Source of the DNA: Fodinibius sp050117475 | Lineage (GTDB): Bacteria > Bacteroidota > Rhodothermia > Balneolales > Balneolaceae | Length of the DNA: 64,000 nt | Direction: 5' to 3' | Assembly (NCBI GenBank): GCA_050117475.1 | Contig: JASFMR010000002.1 | Location: 1 to 64,000, forward strand | Part shown: positions 54,001 through 62,899 of the stretch, one piece after another | Layout: every line of letters begins with the position of its first letter | Numbering within the stretch: the first letter of the stretch is position 1 | Notes under the pieces: generated by a model | Seen by the model: only the letters and a program-made list of their open reading frames with translations | Told to the model about the DNA's origin: nothing | The model's database searches: none | Made by a program: the position numbers and the translations under genes

Positions 54001-55550
54001 GAAAAGCCGGGATCCCTCTATTTAAGGCTAATGCCCGTCTCAATGATGCCAAGCTATCGGGGGTCTCCGTGGACTCGGTGACAGCACGTATGAGCTATGA
54101 TCATGAAAAATCGCAGTTGGCACTAAATGCTTCTGTTCTTTCATTGCGTCAAAAAGCAGCCCAGATTAACGCTCGTATTCCCTTGTTTATAAATATGAAA
54201 ACATTCCGGGTCGATCTTCCCCAGCCCCTGGATAGTATCTCTGTAGATGTCGAGACCGATGATTTTAACTTGGCTGCTCTCAATGACTTTGTAGATCGGC
54301 GAACTGTGCGGAACATATCGGGCGTATTAAATGGGAAGGTTGATGTAAGTGGGGCACTGGATGATTTAAAAACAGATGGGCAGCTAAATCTTGAAGGGGG
54401 AGCATTCCAACTCATTCCGGCAGGAATAAGGGTTGATAACATACGATCTACCATTCAGTTTATGCCAAACCAAATTAAGCTGACGGATTTTTCAGCAAAA
54501 AGCGGAAAAGGCAATTTGAATGCTAGCGGTGTAATAGCAATGCAGAAGTTGGTTCCGGGAGACATCGATATTTCTGTTAGCGCTAAAAATTTCAGGGTTG
54601 CAAATACGTCCAAATACAACGCCGTTGTTAATCTGGATACCCAGACCAAAGGCAGCTTTACCAAGCCAGAAATTAGCGGTAACGTACATTTTATCAGTGG
54701 ATTTCTGGAATTGCAGAATTTCGGGGAGAAATCGGTAGAAAATGTCAAATTGGATTCCACGGAAGAGCTCGCCTCAGATTTCAGCATATATGATTCACTG
54801 GGACTTGATTTGGATGTATCATTTAATCGCCGTTTTTATATTCGAAATAAGCGTTACCTGGAAATGCAAATCGAGCTTGACGGGACGCTTGATTTACTAA
54901 AATCACCGGGGAAAGATCTGCAATTCTTCGGAACTATCAATGCTCCCAACGGGTATGCCCGCCCGCTCGGTAAAGAATTTGAGCTACAGGAGGGCAATGT
55001 AACGTTTAGCGGAGATCCCACCAACCCGCAACTGATGATTAGAACCCAATATAAACCGCCTCAGACTCAGGAGGATATTACGATATGGTATGTAATTGAA
55101 GGTACCGTTGAGAATCCCAAATTTAAGTATGAGAGCCAACCTCCCATGGAGTTGGAAAATATTATCAGCTATACATTGTTTGGCCAGCCGTTTTATGCAC
55201 TTGATTCGTGGAAACAGGTAGTGGCCAATTCTGGTCAGAATACGAGTGCCGCAGACGTGGCCCTTGATATTTTACTTGACCGCGTAGAGACACTGGCTAC
55301 CCAAAAATTGGGCATTGATGTCGTAAAAATTGATAATTCCAGGCCCAACGGAGAGAATGGAACATCAATAACAACCGGATGGTATCTGAATCCCAAAGTG
55401 TTCTTTGCTATCCAAAACGTGATAACGGGCTCAACACCGGATACCAGTTTTGAATTAGAATACCTGCTGAGAAAAAATTTAAAACTTATAATTCGACAGG
55501 GTAACAGTATCAGGCAGGGGGTAGACCTAAAGTGGAATTATGATTATTAG
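51084..55550 (+). CDS. tamB: Translocation and assembly module protein TamB
   Basis: The 1488-residue inner-membrane-anchored periplasmic protein has one N-terminal membrane helix (about 12-30), then a long repetitive beta-rich region of the AsmA/VPS13-like lipid-transfer type. The C-terminal region (about 1290-1488) is the TamB (DUF490) domain: RRFYIRNKRYLEMQIELDGT, LQFFGTINAPNGYARPLGKE, FELQEGNVTFSGDPTNPQLM, and YTLFGQPFYALDSWKQVVAN. TamB spans the periplasm and links to TamA, moving phospholipid or helping outer-membrane protein assembly. The gene starts 2 bp after tamA, so they are co-translated. Confidence 0.95.
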   Translation: MENRPRHMALKRWALRLGWLMFAILLLSVSLRLSLKTPFVRNWARDFIVSKANEQLQGELTIDRLSGDLWNDVTASGIRLIQQDTLAQVDSVHLKYNIWALFGGRIQMTTLGIYSPEVALRQQANRWNVQDILVESPDTAATGESISFKIDDLSLNDGTISVYSDSLAGANFIINQLTASSSLAYNAKDKGLEFDLRDLSFEVKQTRLETSLKVESSAAVKNSKFNLKKLILATGNSLIHSTAFVNLSDSSAQLDATATPISWKDLTEYVQGFPLSRNLQLSLSLKGNPRDFGVSLTAQGDGLDSVKVEGKFQWHSSLILKEFRARADCINPQQFLTDSTLPSLKNFRADFNGRIETRHYREGKGTFLFSADQISRSPYHLDKLSGTVELKGDSAKIKLEANRKKQYLASGITASGIWSELPSIKAILKAKDINPGYWIQDSTFDGNLSFEAESSGQGWYPNSNSWDYSVEMTKSRMLGQPIESLFAKGKISRSNVDLTGIVKIRDGLIKVKAAADKILATPSYNFKINSRNFDLAALMGRNDFVTSLNGTVAGKGQGINPATMQLTSQVRIDSSIINRKYVRNFSGNVNIKDSIAVVDNASLKSAIAEGSFSLRMNMLRRYAPENELSLELNLKDVSALAPLFDIEKLSAEGRISGKLSPEESGHLIFDGNLDLSDLNYNEVFLADEAKGTVKARLEKNLEYMADVNLSAPILSGVQIQDMHFLTNGNYAAHVANGQYEFQFSSPNEGRIELAGGYTSENDSIGVRTDTFNIISDFRTLSLERPFELSLVDDTLKMDTMRVFSKDRSAYLEIGIPILSANEQKGYVRGKSLNTAVMQNCLLGQSYFKGMLSGRFNIDRIDTSLRASGNMLLSEIDYRGAHFDSLSIKTQIENDRMEGLLAVFDEGRQLVEGKADLPFKLGNPKDFPTNFFEEPISGDLNIRSIAIDRFRPLFAEAGITQTSGIFSFHGQLDGKAGIPLFKANARLNDAKLSGVSVDSVTARMSYDHEKSQLALNASVLSLRQKAAQINARIPLFINMKTFRVDLPQPLDSISVDVETDDFNLAALNDFVDRRTVRNISGVLNGKVDVSGALDDLKTDGQLNLEGGAFQLIPAGIRVDNIRSTIQFMPNQIKLTDFSAKSGKGNLNASGVIAMQKLVPGDIDISVSAKNFRVANTSKYNAVVNLDTQTKGSFTKPEISGNVHFISGFLELQNFGEKSVENVKLDSTEELASDFSIYDSLGLDLDVSFNRRFYIRNKRYLEMQIELDGTLDLLKSPGKDLQFFGTINAPNGYARPLGKEFELQEGNVTFSGDPTNPQLMIRTQYKPPQTQEDITIWYVIEGTVENPKFKYESQPPMELENIISYTLFGQPFYALDSWKQVVANSGQNTSAADVALDILLDRVETLATQKLGIDVVKIDNSRPNGENGTSITTGWYLNPKVFFAIQNVITGSTPDTSFELEYLLRKNLKLIIRQGNSIRQGVDLKWNYDY

Positions 55551-55673
55551 TTTTCTTCTATTTCGTGATATGTATTGCGTATATTTTATGTATTCTTGGG
55601 ATTAGCCCGGTTTATATTTGCAATATCCCAGTTCCTAAAACAAATACAAACTAAGCAATTTAAAAATCGAACT

Positions 55674-56774
55674 ATGTATAACGAGCAGGATGAACAGCTA
55701 GCAAAGAAAATTCTAGAATTCAGTTGCGAATTAGAAGAAGGCCAAAATGTGCTGTTGCAACTTGTGGGATTGAATGGTATCGGGCTTTTGCGTGCTTTGG
55801 TGGAACATGCGAGGGCGATAAATGCCAATCCGTTTGTTCAAATAGAAGATACTGAGGTTCAAAGAATACTGGTGGAAGAAGGAGACAAGGGGTTTTGGAA
55901 GAAGCAGGCTGAGATTGACCAGCTCCCGTTAATGAAACAAATGGATGCATTTGTGGGGATTCGGGCGTCACAAAATATTTATGAACAGTCTGATGTCAGC
56001 AAGAAAGCTAACAAGGCTTATGCCGATAATTTTTTGGATCCGGTTCATTTTAAAGAGCGGGTAAATAACACCAAATGGGTTGTGCTGCGATATCCCTCGG
56101 AGGCATTTGCCATGAATGCTAAGATGGCGACGCAGAAATTCAGAGAGTTTTATTACAAGGCATGCTTGCTGGATTACAGGGAATTGGCCGAGGCCATGAA
56201 ACCGTTACAAAAGCGGCTGGAAAATACTGACATGATTCGGCTGGAAGGGGAAGGTACAGATATCGAATTTTCTGTAAAGGGGCAGACATGGATACCCTGC
56301 TTCGGAAAGCGGAACATCCCTGATGGCGAACTGTTTTCATCACCTATTTTAGCATCTGTAAATGGTGAGATTACGTATGCCCCTTCAGTGTATCAAGGCA
56401 AACCGTTTGAATTTGTAAAACTGGTAGTTCGTGACGGTGTGGTAATAGATTTTGATTCTTCTAACAACGATCAGCTCGAGGAGATCCTGGATACGGATCC
56501 AGGTGCACGTCAGTTTGGTGAGTTCAGTTTTGGATTGAATCCTATTATTGATTCTCCGATGTATGACATCCTGTTTGATGAGAAGATTTATGGTTCTAAC
56601 CACCTCACGTTGGGTAACGATTATGAGATTGCTCCCAACGGTAACGAGAGTAATATCCACTGGGACCTGGTATGCATTGGGGCCGATGTATATCTCGATG
56701 GAGAGAAAATCCGGGAAGGACGTACCTTTATTAAGGAAGACCTGAAGGCATTGAATCCGGAGAATCTTTTATGA
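55674..56774 (+). CDS. M29-family metalloaminopeptidase
   Basis: I start at ATG 55674 (366 residues); an in-frame ATG at 55575 would add 33 residues that do not resemble the family. It starts MYNEQDEQLAKKILEFSCEL. EGEGTDIEFSVKGQTWI, PDGELFSSPILASVNGEITY, and FGLNPIIDSP followed by EKIYGSNHLTLGNDYE and NGNESNIHWDLV are the metal-site motifs of thermophilic-type (M29) aminopeptidases, with Glu, His and Asp ligands. It removes N-terminal residues from peptides in the cytoplasm. It starts 123 bp after tamB. Confidence 0.93.
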   Translation: MYNEQDEQLAKKILEFSCELEEGQNVLLQLVGLNGIGLLRALVEHARAINANPFVQIEDTEVQRILVEEGDKGFWKKQAEIDQLPLMKQMDAFVGIRASQNIYEQSDVSKKANKAYADNFLDPVHFKERVNNTKWVVLRYPSEAFAMNAKMATQKFREFYYKACLLDYRELAEAMKPLQKRLENTDMIRLEGEGTDIEFSVKGQTWIPCFGKRNIPDGELFSSPILASVNGEITYAPSVYQGKPFEFVKLVVRDGVVIDFDSSNNDQLEEILDTDPGARQFGEFSFGLNPIIDSPMYDILFDEKIYGSNHLTLGNDYEIAPNGNESNIHWDLVCIGADVYLDGEKIREGRTFIKEDLKALNPENLL

Positions 56775-56784
56775 AGAAGTAAAA

Positions 56785-57210
56785 ATGACTATGAATTCGT
56801 CTGAATATCCAAATGCATACCGTTACCGCCGAATCGTACAGGCCAAACGGTTTATCGACGAGCATTTCGCTGAGGATATTGATTTGGGACTTATTTCCGA
56901 TGAAGCACATTTTTCCAAATTTCATTTTTTACGACTTTTCAAAAACGCTTACGGGAAAACCCCCAACCGGTATTTGATTGAATGTAGAATCAAATATGCT
57001 TGCAAACTATTGCAGGGTGATCGACTATCGGTTTCTGAGGTTTGTTTTGAGGTAGGTTTTGAAAGTATCGGTTCATTTTCTTCTTTGTTCAAAAGAGAGT
57101 TGAAGAGTTCTCCTGCACAATATCGCAGGGAGAGTCATGAAAAGAAGGAACGGGTGGCAGTCAAACCTAAATCAGTGGTACCGAGTTGTTTTGTACAGGC
57201 CTTTTACTAA
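56785..57210 (+). CDS. Short AraC-family transcriptional regulator
   Basis: The 141-residue protein is essentially the double helix-turn-helix of AraC-type regulators: RRIVQAKRFIDEHFAEDIDL, LGLISDEAHFSKFHFLRLFK and SVSEVCFEVGFESIGSFSSL, FKRELKSSPAQYRRES. It lacks a ligand-binding domain. It starts 10 bp after the aminopeptidase gene and is followed by a VOC-fold protein at 57333; short AraC plus VOC pairs are common, so it may control that gene. Confidence 0.9.
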   Translation: MTMNSSEYPNAYRYRRIVQAKRFIDEHFAEDIDLGLISDEAHFSKFHFLRLFKNAYGKTPNRYLIECRIKYACKLLQGDRLSVSEVCFEVGFESIGSFSSLFKRELKSSPAQYRRESHEKKERVAVKPKSVVPSCFVQAFY

Positions 57211-57332
57211 AATATTCTAAGCCAGCCAGCAGAGGATTCGATCGGTGGATTAAGCAATTTTCAAGAAGTAAATATGCATCAAGGTAAATATGTTAGGGAT
57301 ATTCAATGTTTAACCGTTAATAAAGGAAAGCC

Positions 57333-57743
57333 ATGATAACACAACTTTCGCATGCCACCATTTATGTATTGGACCAGGATGAGGCCTATGATTTTTATGT
57401 TAATAAGCTTGGATTCGAAGTAAGGGAGGATGCCCGAATGGGAGAAGATATGCGATGGCTCACTGTGAGTCCGCAAGATCAGCCTGAGCTTGAAATTATA
57501 TTAATGCCTGCCCAAGAGGGAATGAGTCTTGACAAGGAAAAAGCTGAAGGGTTACAAAAGCTTATTAAAGAAGGGACATTTGGTTTTGGCGTATTTGAGT
57601 GTAATGATATTTACGCAACCTACGAGGAGTTGAAGCAGAAAGGCGTTAAATTCAAGAAACCGCCCAAAGAGGAATTCTACGGTACAGAAGCCATTTTTCA
57701 GGATCCTTTCGGAAACTGGTTTAGCTTGGGGCAGAAAGGCTAG
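57333..57743 (+). CDS. VOC-family (glyoxalase/bleomycin-resistance-like) protein
   Basis: The 136-residue protein has one VOC domain of paired beta-alpha-beta-beta-beta units: THATIYVLDQDEAYDFYVNK, LGFEVREDARMGEDMRWLTV, and FKKPPKEEFYGTEAIFQDPF with GNWFSLGQ at the C-terminus. His, Glu and similar residues can bind a divalent metal. The substrate is unknown. AAGGA before the ATG is a good ribosome-binding site. An AraC regulator lies 122 bp upstream on the same strand. Confidence 0.92.
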   Translation: MITQLSHATIYVLDQDEAYDFYVNKLGFEVREDARMGEDMRWLTVSPQDQPELEIILMPAQEGMSLDKEKAEGLQKLIKEGTFGFGVFECNDIYATYEELKQKGVKFKKPPKEEFYGTEAIFQDPFGNWFSLGQKG

Positions 57744-57763
57744 GATTTTACTGCTATAAAATG

Positions 57764-57795
57764 AAGATGCCAAGTTTGTTAAACTCGGCATCTTT
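57764..57795. terminator. Bidirectional hairpin between VOC and clpB
   Basis: AAGATGCCAAGTTT (57764-57777) pairs with AAACTCGGCATCTT (57781-57794) apart from one mismatch, around a 3-base loop. It lies between two convergent genes and has a T-rich side on the plus strand. Confidence 0.8.
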
Positions 57796-57810
57796 CATTT
57801 TTGATAGAAT

Positions 57811-60444
57811 CTAATCAGCCCAGGCTTCGGCGTCGGTGTAAACCTCGGCAAATTCAACCCCTTCGCCTTTTTTGTCTAGTGTTGCTTCAAACGCAATCTT
57901 GCCTTCATCTTCATTCTGAATAATTTTTGAAGCTAATTTATTGACAATCTGCGTTTGGATGAGCCGTTTGAGTGGTCGTGCTCCGTAAACCGGATCGAAC
58001 CCCCGATCGGCCAGCCAGTCTTTCACATTATCCGTGACGTTGATGGTAATGCCTTTTTTCTCCAGCATTTTGTATACACGCTGCAGCTGGATATCCACAA
58101 TTTTTCGGATGTGTTCCTTTTCCAGGGGATGAAATACAATGAAGTCATCAACTCGGTTTATAAACTCCGGACGTATGGCTTTTTTAAGCCGGTCCATAAG
58201 CTCTTCCTGGAGTTTGTCGTACACTTCATCAGTAAATTTGCCACCGGTTTCTTCGATTTTTTCCTGGATCAGGTTCGAACCAATGTTGCTGGTCATGATG
58301 ATAATCGTATTTGTAAAGTCTACCGTGACACCCTTATTGTCGGTTAGCCGACCTTCATCCAGTACCTGTAGCAGGATATTGAACACATCGGGATGAGCTT
58401 TTTCAATTTCATCCAGCAGTATTACCGAATACGGATGTCGGCGAACGGCCTCAGTAAGTTGTCCGCCTTCATCATACCCCACGTAACCCGGAGGTGCACC
58501 AACCAGACGGCTGACACTGTGGCGTTCCATATACTCACTCATATCGATGCGTACCATGGCATCTTCGTCATTGAAGAGGAAATCAGCCAGGGATCGTGCA
58601 AGCTCTGTCTTACCCACGCCGGTAGAGCCGAGGAAGAAGAACGAACCGATGGGCCTGTTTTCATCTTGCAGTCCAGCACGAGAACGCCTTACTGCATTGG
58701 AAACAGCTTCAATAGCCTGGTCTTGGCCGACTACCCGCTTATGAAGTTCTTCCTCGAGATGGATGAGCTTCTGTCGTTCACTTTGCAACATCTTGCTGAC
58801 GGGAATTCCGGTCCAGCGCGAAACAATATCGGCAATATCTTCATATTCGACTTCTTCTTTAAGCATTGCGCGTCCTTCCTGAACCTCTTCCAGTTTTTCC
58901 TTGGTTTCATTCAGGTCCTTTTCAAGCTGGGTGATTGTTCCATAGCGAAGCTCTGCAACCTTTTCATAATTGCCTTCACGTTCCGCCTTTTCTGCTTGAT
59001 TCCGCGTTGTTTCTATAGCTTGCTTTAAATCGCGGGTTTTCTGGATTAGTTCACGTTCAGTATCCCACTGATTTTTCATTGAAGTACGCTGTTCTTCGAG
59101 ATTGGCAAGCTCCTTTTCAATATTTTGAATCTTTTCCTTGTTATGCTCCCGTTTGAGGCCTTCGCGTTCAATTTCGAGTTGGCGAATTTGACGTTCAATT
59201 TGATCGAGTTCTTCGGGCATGGAATCGATTTCCAGGCGCAGGCGGGAAGCGGCCTCATCAATAAGGTCAATGGCCTTGTCGGGAAGAAAACGGTCGGAGA
59301 TATAACGGTGCGAAAGTTCTGCAGCGGCTACCAGGGCTTCGTCCCGGATTTTAACCCCATGGTGTAATTCATAGCGTTCCTGCAATCCCCTTAGAATTGA
59401 AACCGTATCCTCAACGGTAGGCTCTTCCACCATTACGGTCTGAAGGCGTCGTTCCAGGGCCTTGTCTTTTTCAATATACTTGCGGTATTCAGCCAGGGTT
59501 GTAGCTCCGATAGCGTGCAATTCACCTCTGGCCAGAGAGGGTTTTAGGATATTGGCAGCGTCTACCGAACCCTCGGCAGCCCCTGCGCCTACAAGAGTAT
59601 GAATTTCATCAATAAAGAGAATAATCTGTCCATCGGAGTCGATTACTTCATTAACAATGGCTTTGAGGCGTTCTTCAAACTCTCCGCGAAACTTGGTGCC
59701 GGCCATTAAGGCTCCCATATCAAGGGCAACAATGTGCTTCGATTTTAATCCTTCCGGCACATCGCCCCGGTTTATTCGCAGGGCCAAGCCTTCGGCAATG
59801 GCTGTCTTTCCTACGCCGGGCTCCCCGATCAGTACCGGATTGTTTTTGGTTCGCCGGGAGAGAATTTGCATTACCCGTCGGATTTCGTGGTCGCGTCCTA
59901 TGACGGGATCCAGCTTATTCTTTTCGGCCAGCTCATTGAGGTCCCGTGCATACTTTTTAAGGGCGTTATATCGGCTTTCTGCATTGGGATCATCTACCTT
60001 TTGGGATCCCCGGACATCCTCAAGAATTTTCAGAATATCATTCTTTTTAACCCCATGCTGTTTCAGCAGATGGCCGGTTTCGTTCTTGGATTCGAGCATA
60101 CCGATAAGTATGTGCTCAGAACTGATATACTCGTCCCCCAGGGAGTTGGCGGAGTTCTGGGCCTTGTCAAATAGTTCTTTGGAGTTATTCGACAGGTACT
60201 GTCCGGATACAGAGGCACCTTTCACTACCGGCAGCTTATCGATTCGCTGTTCAAGTTCCGATTTCAATTGAGGAAGGCGGACTCCCACTTTATTCAAGAT
60301 AGTATTGACCACATTCTCACTGTCTAATAATAATGCCAATAATATATGAGCCGGGTCCACAGCCTGGTGGTTATTGTCTGCTGCCAGCTCAACGGCCGAT
60401 TGGACGGCTTCCTGGGCTTTGAGTGTTAATTTATTCAAATTCAT
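57811..60444 (-). CDS. clpB: ATP-dependent chaperone ClpB
   Basis: The 877-residue cytoplasmic hexameric AAA+ disaggregase rescues aggregated proteins with DnaK. The N-domain (1-145) is followed by NBD1 with Walker A GEPGVGKT, Walker B in IILFIDEIHTLVGAGAAEGS, the coiled-coil middle domain (about 405-525; rich in Glu, Lys, Arg) and NBD2 with GSTGVGKT and VILLDEIEKAHPDVFNILLQ. The long middle domain distinguishes ClpB from ClpA/ClpC. Its promoter lies in the 344-bp gap to the divergent macrodomain gene, where I see no clear heat-shock element. Confidence 0.98.
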   Translation of the reverse strand: MNLNKLTLKAQEAVQSAVELAADNNHQAVDPAHILLALLLDSENVVNTILNKVGVRLPQLKSELEQRIDKLPVVKGASVSGQYLSNNSKELFDKAQNSANSLGDEYISSEHILIGMLESKNETGHLLKQHGVKKNDILKILEDVRGSQKVDDPNAESRYNALKKYARDLNELAEKNKLDPVIGRDHEIRRVMQILSRRTKNNPVLIGEPGVGKTAIAEGLALRINRGDVPEGLKSKHIVALDMGALMAGTKFRGEFEERLKAIVNEVIDSDGQIILFIDEIHTLVGAGAAEGSVDAANILKPSLARGELHAIGATTLAEYRKYIEKDKALERRLQTVMVEEPTVEDTVSILRGLQERYELHHGVKIRDEALVAAAELSHRYISDRFLPDKAIDLIDEAASRLRLEIDSMPEELDQIERQIRQLEIEREGLKREHNKEKIQNIEKELANLEEQRTSMKNQWDTERELIQKTRDLKQAIETTRNQAEKAEREGNYEKVAELRYGTITQLEKDLNETKEKLEEVQEGRAMLKEEVEYEDIADIVSRWTGIPVSKMLQSERQKLIHLEEELHKRVVGQDQAIEAVSNAVRRSRAGLQDENRPIGSFFFLGSTGVGKTELARSLADFLFNDEDAMVRIDMSEYMERHSVSRLVGAPPGYVGYDEGGQLTEAVRRHPYSVILLDEIEKAHPDVFNILLQVLDEGRLTDNKGVTVDFTNTIIIMTSNIGSNLIQEKIEETGGKFTDEVYDKLQEELMDRLKKAIRPEFINRVDDFIVFHPLEKEHIRKIVDIQLQRVYKMLEKKGITINVTDNVKDWLADRGFDPVYGARPLKRLIQTQIVNKLASKIIQNEDEGKIAFEATLDKKGEGVEFAEVYTDAEAWAD

Positions 60445-60767
60445 ATCAGAAAATTCTCTCTGTTAAAAGGTTTTGATCAATTCACTATTATTTATTGCTA
60501 ATATCATACCGATTTACGAAATATGCCTAAATTTCAGTGAATCATGAGTAAAATCTGCCGCTTTTGACTCAAGTATTGTTTTAAACTGCAATATTGATAC
60601 GAGAAGTGCCATTACGCGATTTATAACAGTCTGTTTGGCAGAATCGATGAGGATATTGTCTACGGTTTCATGTTATTCGATTCCCTTGCCCTGTTCATCT
60701 TGAACTAAAGGCACCTAAGTTCTTTTACCCTTGAATTTAAATCCGGTCTTTTGTGTTTTTCAATTGA
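60445..60767. other. Non-coding gap between clpB and the macrodomain gene
   Basis: The 323-bp gap should hold the promoters of both divergent genes. I see no tRNA, CIRCE element, strong hairpin or convincing frame in it. Confidence 0.5.
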
Positions 60768-60788
60768 ATGACAACGATATTTGTGTAT

Positions 60789-61325
60789 ATGAGAGAAATT
60801 ACACTTTCAGGAACGACCATAGAACTCAAAAGAGGCGACATTGCGAATCAGCAAGACATTGCTGCAATAGTCAATGCTGCAAACGCCGAGCTTCGCATCG
60901 GGGGAGGGGTGGCCGGGGCCATTCATCGCGCGGCAGGGCCCGGACTTGAAGAAGAGACGCGTTCCATGGCACCCATAAAGCCGGGAGAAGCGGTTATTTC
61001 CGGTGGGCATAAGCTGCCCAATGACCATGTTATCCACTGCCTCGGACCGGTATATGGCAGGGACGAGCCCGAAGATGAATTGTTGGCAAGATGCTATAAA
61101 AATGCACTCCATTTGGCCGAGGGATACGGAATTCCGACTGTCGCCTTCCCTTCGATCTCAACCGGGGCATTCGGTTATCCAATGGAGGAGGCCGCAAGAG
61201 TTGCTTTTAAAACCATTAAGGATGAGGTACCAAATCTGGCAACTGTTGAGCTAATTCGATTTGTGCTTTGGGGCGAAGATGCGATGAATGCCCACGAAAA
61301 AGTAATGGATGAAGTGTTCGGTTAA
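60789..61325 (+). CDS. Macrodomain ADP-ribose-binding protein / O-acetyl-ADP-ribose deacetylase-like
   Basis: I start at ATG 60789 (178 residues, MREITLSGTTIELKRGDIAN); an ATG at 60768 would add seven residues. It is one macrodomain: AAIVNAANAELRIGGGVAGA, IHRAAGPGLEEE, and PSISTGAFGYPMEEAARVAF are the ADP-ribose-binding signature, with Asn and Gly at the expected positions. Relatives remove O-acetyl groups or ADP-ribose from substrates in the cytoplasm. A tRNA-processing or stress role cannot be told apart. It is divergent from clpB. Confidence 0.93.
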   Translation: MREITLSGTTIELKRGDIANQQDIAAIVNAANAELRIGGGVAGAIHRAAGPGLEEETRSMAPIKPGEAVISGGHKLPNDHVIHCLGPVYGRDEPEDELLARCYKNALHLAEGYGIPTVAFPSISTGAFGYPMEEAARVAFKTIKDEVPNLATVELIRFVLWGEDAMNAHEKVMDEVFG

Positions 61326-61495
61326 ATAATATCAAATGAAGGGTGCATTACATTCCTTTCGAAACCCATGGATAGCTTAAAACTAATGTGTCGCCCTGAA
61401 TTTATTTCAGGGTCCAATGTGATAACCGTATTAAGTTGTAAAAACATGGTTGTTTACGGATGCCGAAACAAGTTTAGCATGGGATTGACTATTTT

Positions 61496-62275
61496 CTACT
61501 TCCCGTAAATGTCATTAAGTACGCCGGCCAGCCGAACCCCCGCTTTAAGCAGTTGGCGTTCCAGCATATCCCGATGTTGATATTCATATTTATATCCCAG
61601 TTCATGATTTTTGGGTATATCGTAAACCTCATCCCGCAGCTCCATGGATTCATAGGCCCAGTCCAAAACACTTGAGTCCTGCCATTTTTTAATCTGTTCC
61701 CGGCTGGGGTGATTAATGGCATCAGAGAATTCTGTGTAACTCAATTTGGTATCATCAATTATCTCACTATCCCATACACGGTGCAGGTTGCTGTCATGAT
61801 AGAACCATTCTACCTCTATGTCATTGCCGCCCCGGTCTTTGCCGTTGCCTACATGCAAGGGTTGATGGATATCGCCCACCAAGTGAATCAGCATTTTTAA
61901 CTTAATTTTTTGGTCTGATACAGGAAGATTTCCTGTTTTGAGATCGTTGATGATTGTCCGGATAGCTTTAATGACATCACCGTTTGGGTTTTTCTCAGTC
62001 TCGGCATACGATTGGCCGGTTGGGATGGTCACCCAGTGCCAGTCATGCGTGTAATCATACTTGGGATCTGATTTAATTCGATCCATCCATGTGCTGGCAA
62101 TAGCCATCGATGTAGGTCCTAAAATCCGTTTCACGGCCTTTTTAGCGGAAGGGGTCAAGTACTCAGCGGCAATTTCTCCCACCACACGATGGCCCGTTTT
62201 TCCCCAACGGTGTGTTTTGTGACTTTTTGTTTTGGGAGAGAGGAATAGCAGGCAAGTCAGGAGCGTTAGTAGCAT
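61496..62275 (-). CDS. S1/P1-type zinc nuclease
   Basis: The 259-residue protein has a signal peptide and a helical nuclease fold binding three zinc ions. HRWGKTGHRVVGEIAAEYLT (starting near residue 22), then THDWHWVTIPTGQSY, LIHLVGDIHQPLHVGNGKDR and NLHRVWDSEIID are the conserved His/Asp metal ligands; the mature N-terminal Trp is part of the site. It cuts single-stranded DNA or RNA outside the cytoplasm, and may have 3'-nucleotidase activity. It stands alone, with 170 bp of gap on its 3' side. Confidence 0.94.
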   Translation of the reverse strand: MLLTLLTCLLFLSPKTKSHKTHRWGKTGHRVVGEIAAEYLTPSAKKAVKRILGPTSMAIASTWMDRIKSDPKYDYTHDWHWVTIPTGQSYAETEKNPNGDVIKAIRTIINDLKTGNLPVSDQKIKLKMLIHLVGDIHQPLHVGNGKDRGGNDIEVEWFYHDSNLHRVWDSEIIDDTKLSYTEFSDAINHPSREQIKKWQDSSVLDWAYESMELRDEVYDIPKNHELGYKYEYQHRDMLERQLLKAGVRLAGVLNDIYGK

Positions 62276-62379
62276 TTTAAAAATTAAGTTGGATGATAAG
62301 TTGAATCTGGGAAGAATATCCGTACTTTTTCGTAGAAAGGTAAATTCGGATTATACTTTTTATAATTTTATAACACTTC

Positions 62380-62760
62380 ATGTACGAATTGCTGAACATA
62401 GGCTTCTTTGCGTTCCATACCATCTTTATCCTTTTTAACCTATTCGGGTGGATGTGGAAGAAGACCCGCCGTTGGAACCTTGCCACACTCCTTCTAACAG
62501 CATTTTCATGGTTTGGGCTGGGGATTTGGTATGGATTTGGTTACTGTCCCTGTACCGATTGGCATTGGATGGTACGCCGAAAGCTCGGCTATGTTGATAT
62601 GCCCAATTCCTACATTGCATTTCTGGTAGAAAAGTTGACCGGCCTGCACTTCAAGGCTTCTGTTGTTGATGCATGGACGGCCATTTTGTTTTTTACTGCC
62701 TTGATTATTTCTTTTTATTTGAATTTCCGGAATTTCAAGCGAAAGCCTATTGCAACCTGA
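62380..62760 (+). CDS. DUF2784-like four-span membrane protein
   Basis: The 126-residue protein has four hydrophobic segments (about 5-24, 32-52, 76-90, 97-117). GLGIWYGFGYCPCTDWHWMV and RRKLGYVDMPNSYIAFL with a later KLTGL segment match the DUF2784 arrangement. The function is unknown. Two cysteines (Cys-Pro-Cys) and Trp-His-Trp in the second loop are suggestive of metal or redox binding, without proof. It is divergent from the nuclease gene. Confidence 0.72.
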   Translation: MYELLNIGFFAFHTIFILFNLFGWMWKKTRRWNLATLLLTAFSWFGLGIWYGFGYCPCTDWHWMVRRKLGYVDMPNSYIAFLVEKLTGLHFKASVVDAWTAILFFTALIISFYLNFRNFKRKPIAT

Positions 62761-62899
62761 TAAATAAATGTTTCTTATTGAGATAATATTTGTCTCATAT
62801 TAATATGTGATTGTAGTTCAAAAGAATTGCGGCTATTTCAATACCTTATGTTGCGAAAAGGGGTATCACCGGTAAACAGTTAAATAAATCATCGGAATA

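Noticed and set aside
58393..59028. 211-codon plus-strand frame inside clpB
   Set aside because: Antisense to the well-conserved ClpB reading frame; no family resemblance.
59657..60271. 204-codon plus-strand frame inside clpB
   Set aside because: Antisense shadow of clpB with Ser/Arg-rich low-information sequence.
60660..60720. TTCGATTCC, resembling a tRNA T-loop
   Set aside because: The flanking bases do not form a T-stem or acceptor stem and no anticodon arm is visible.
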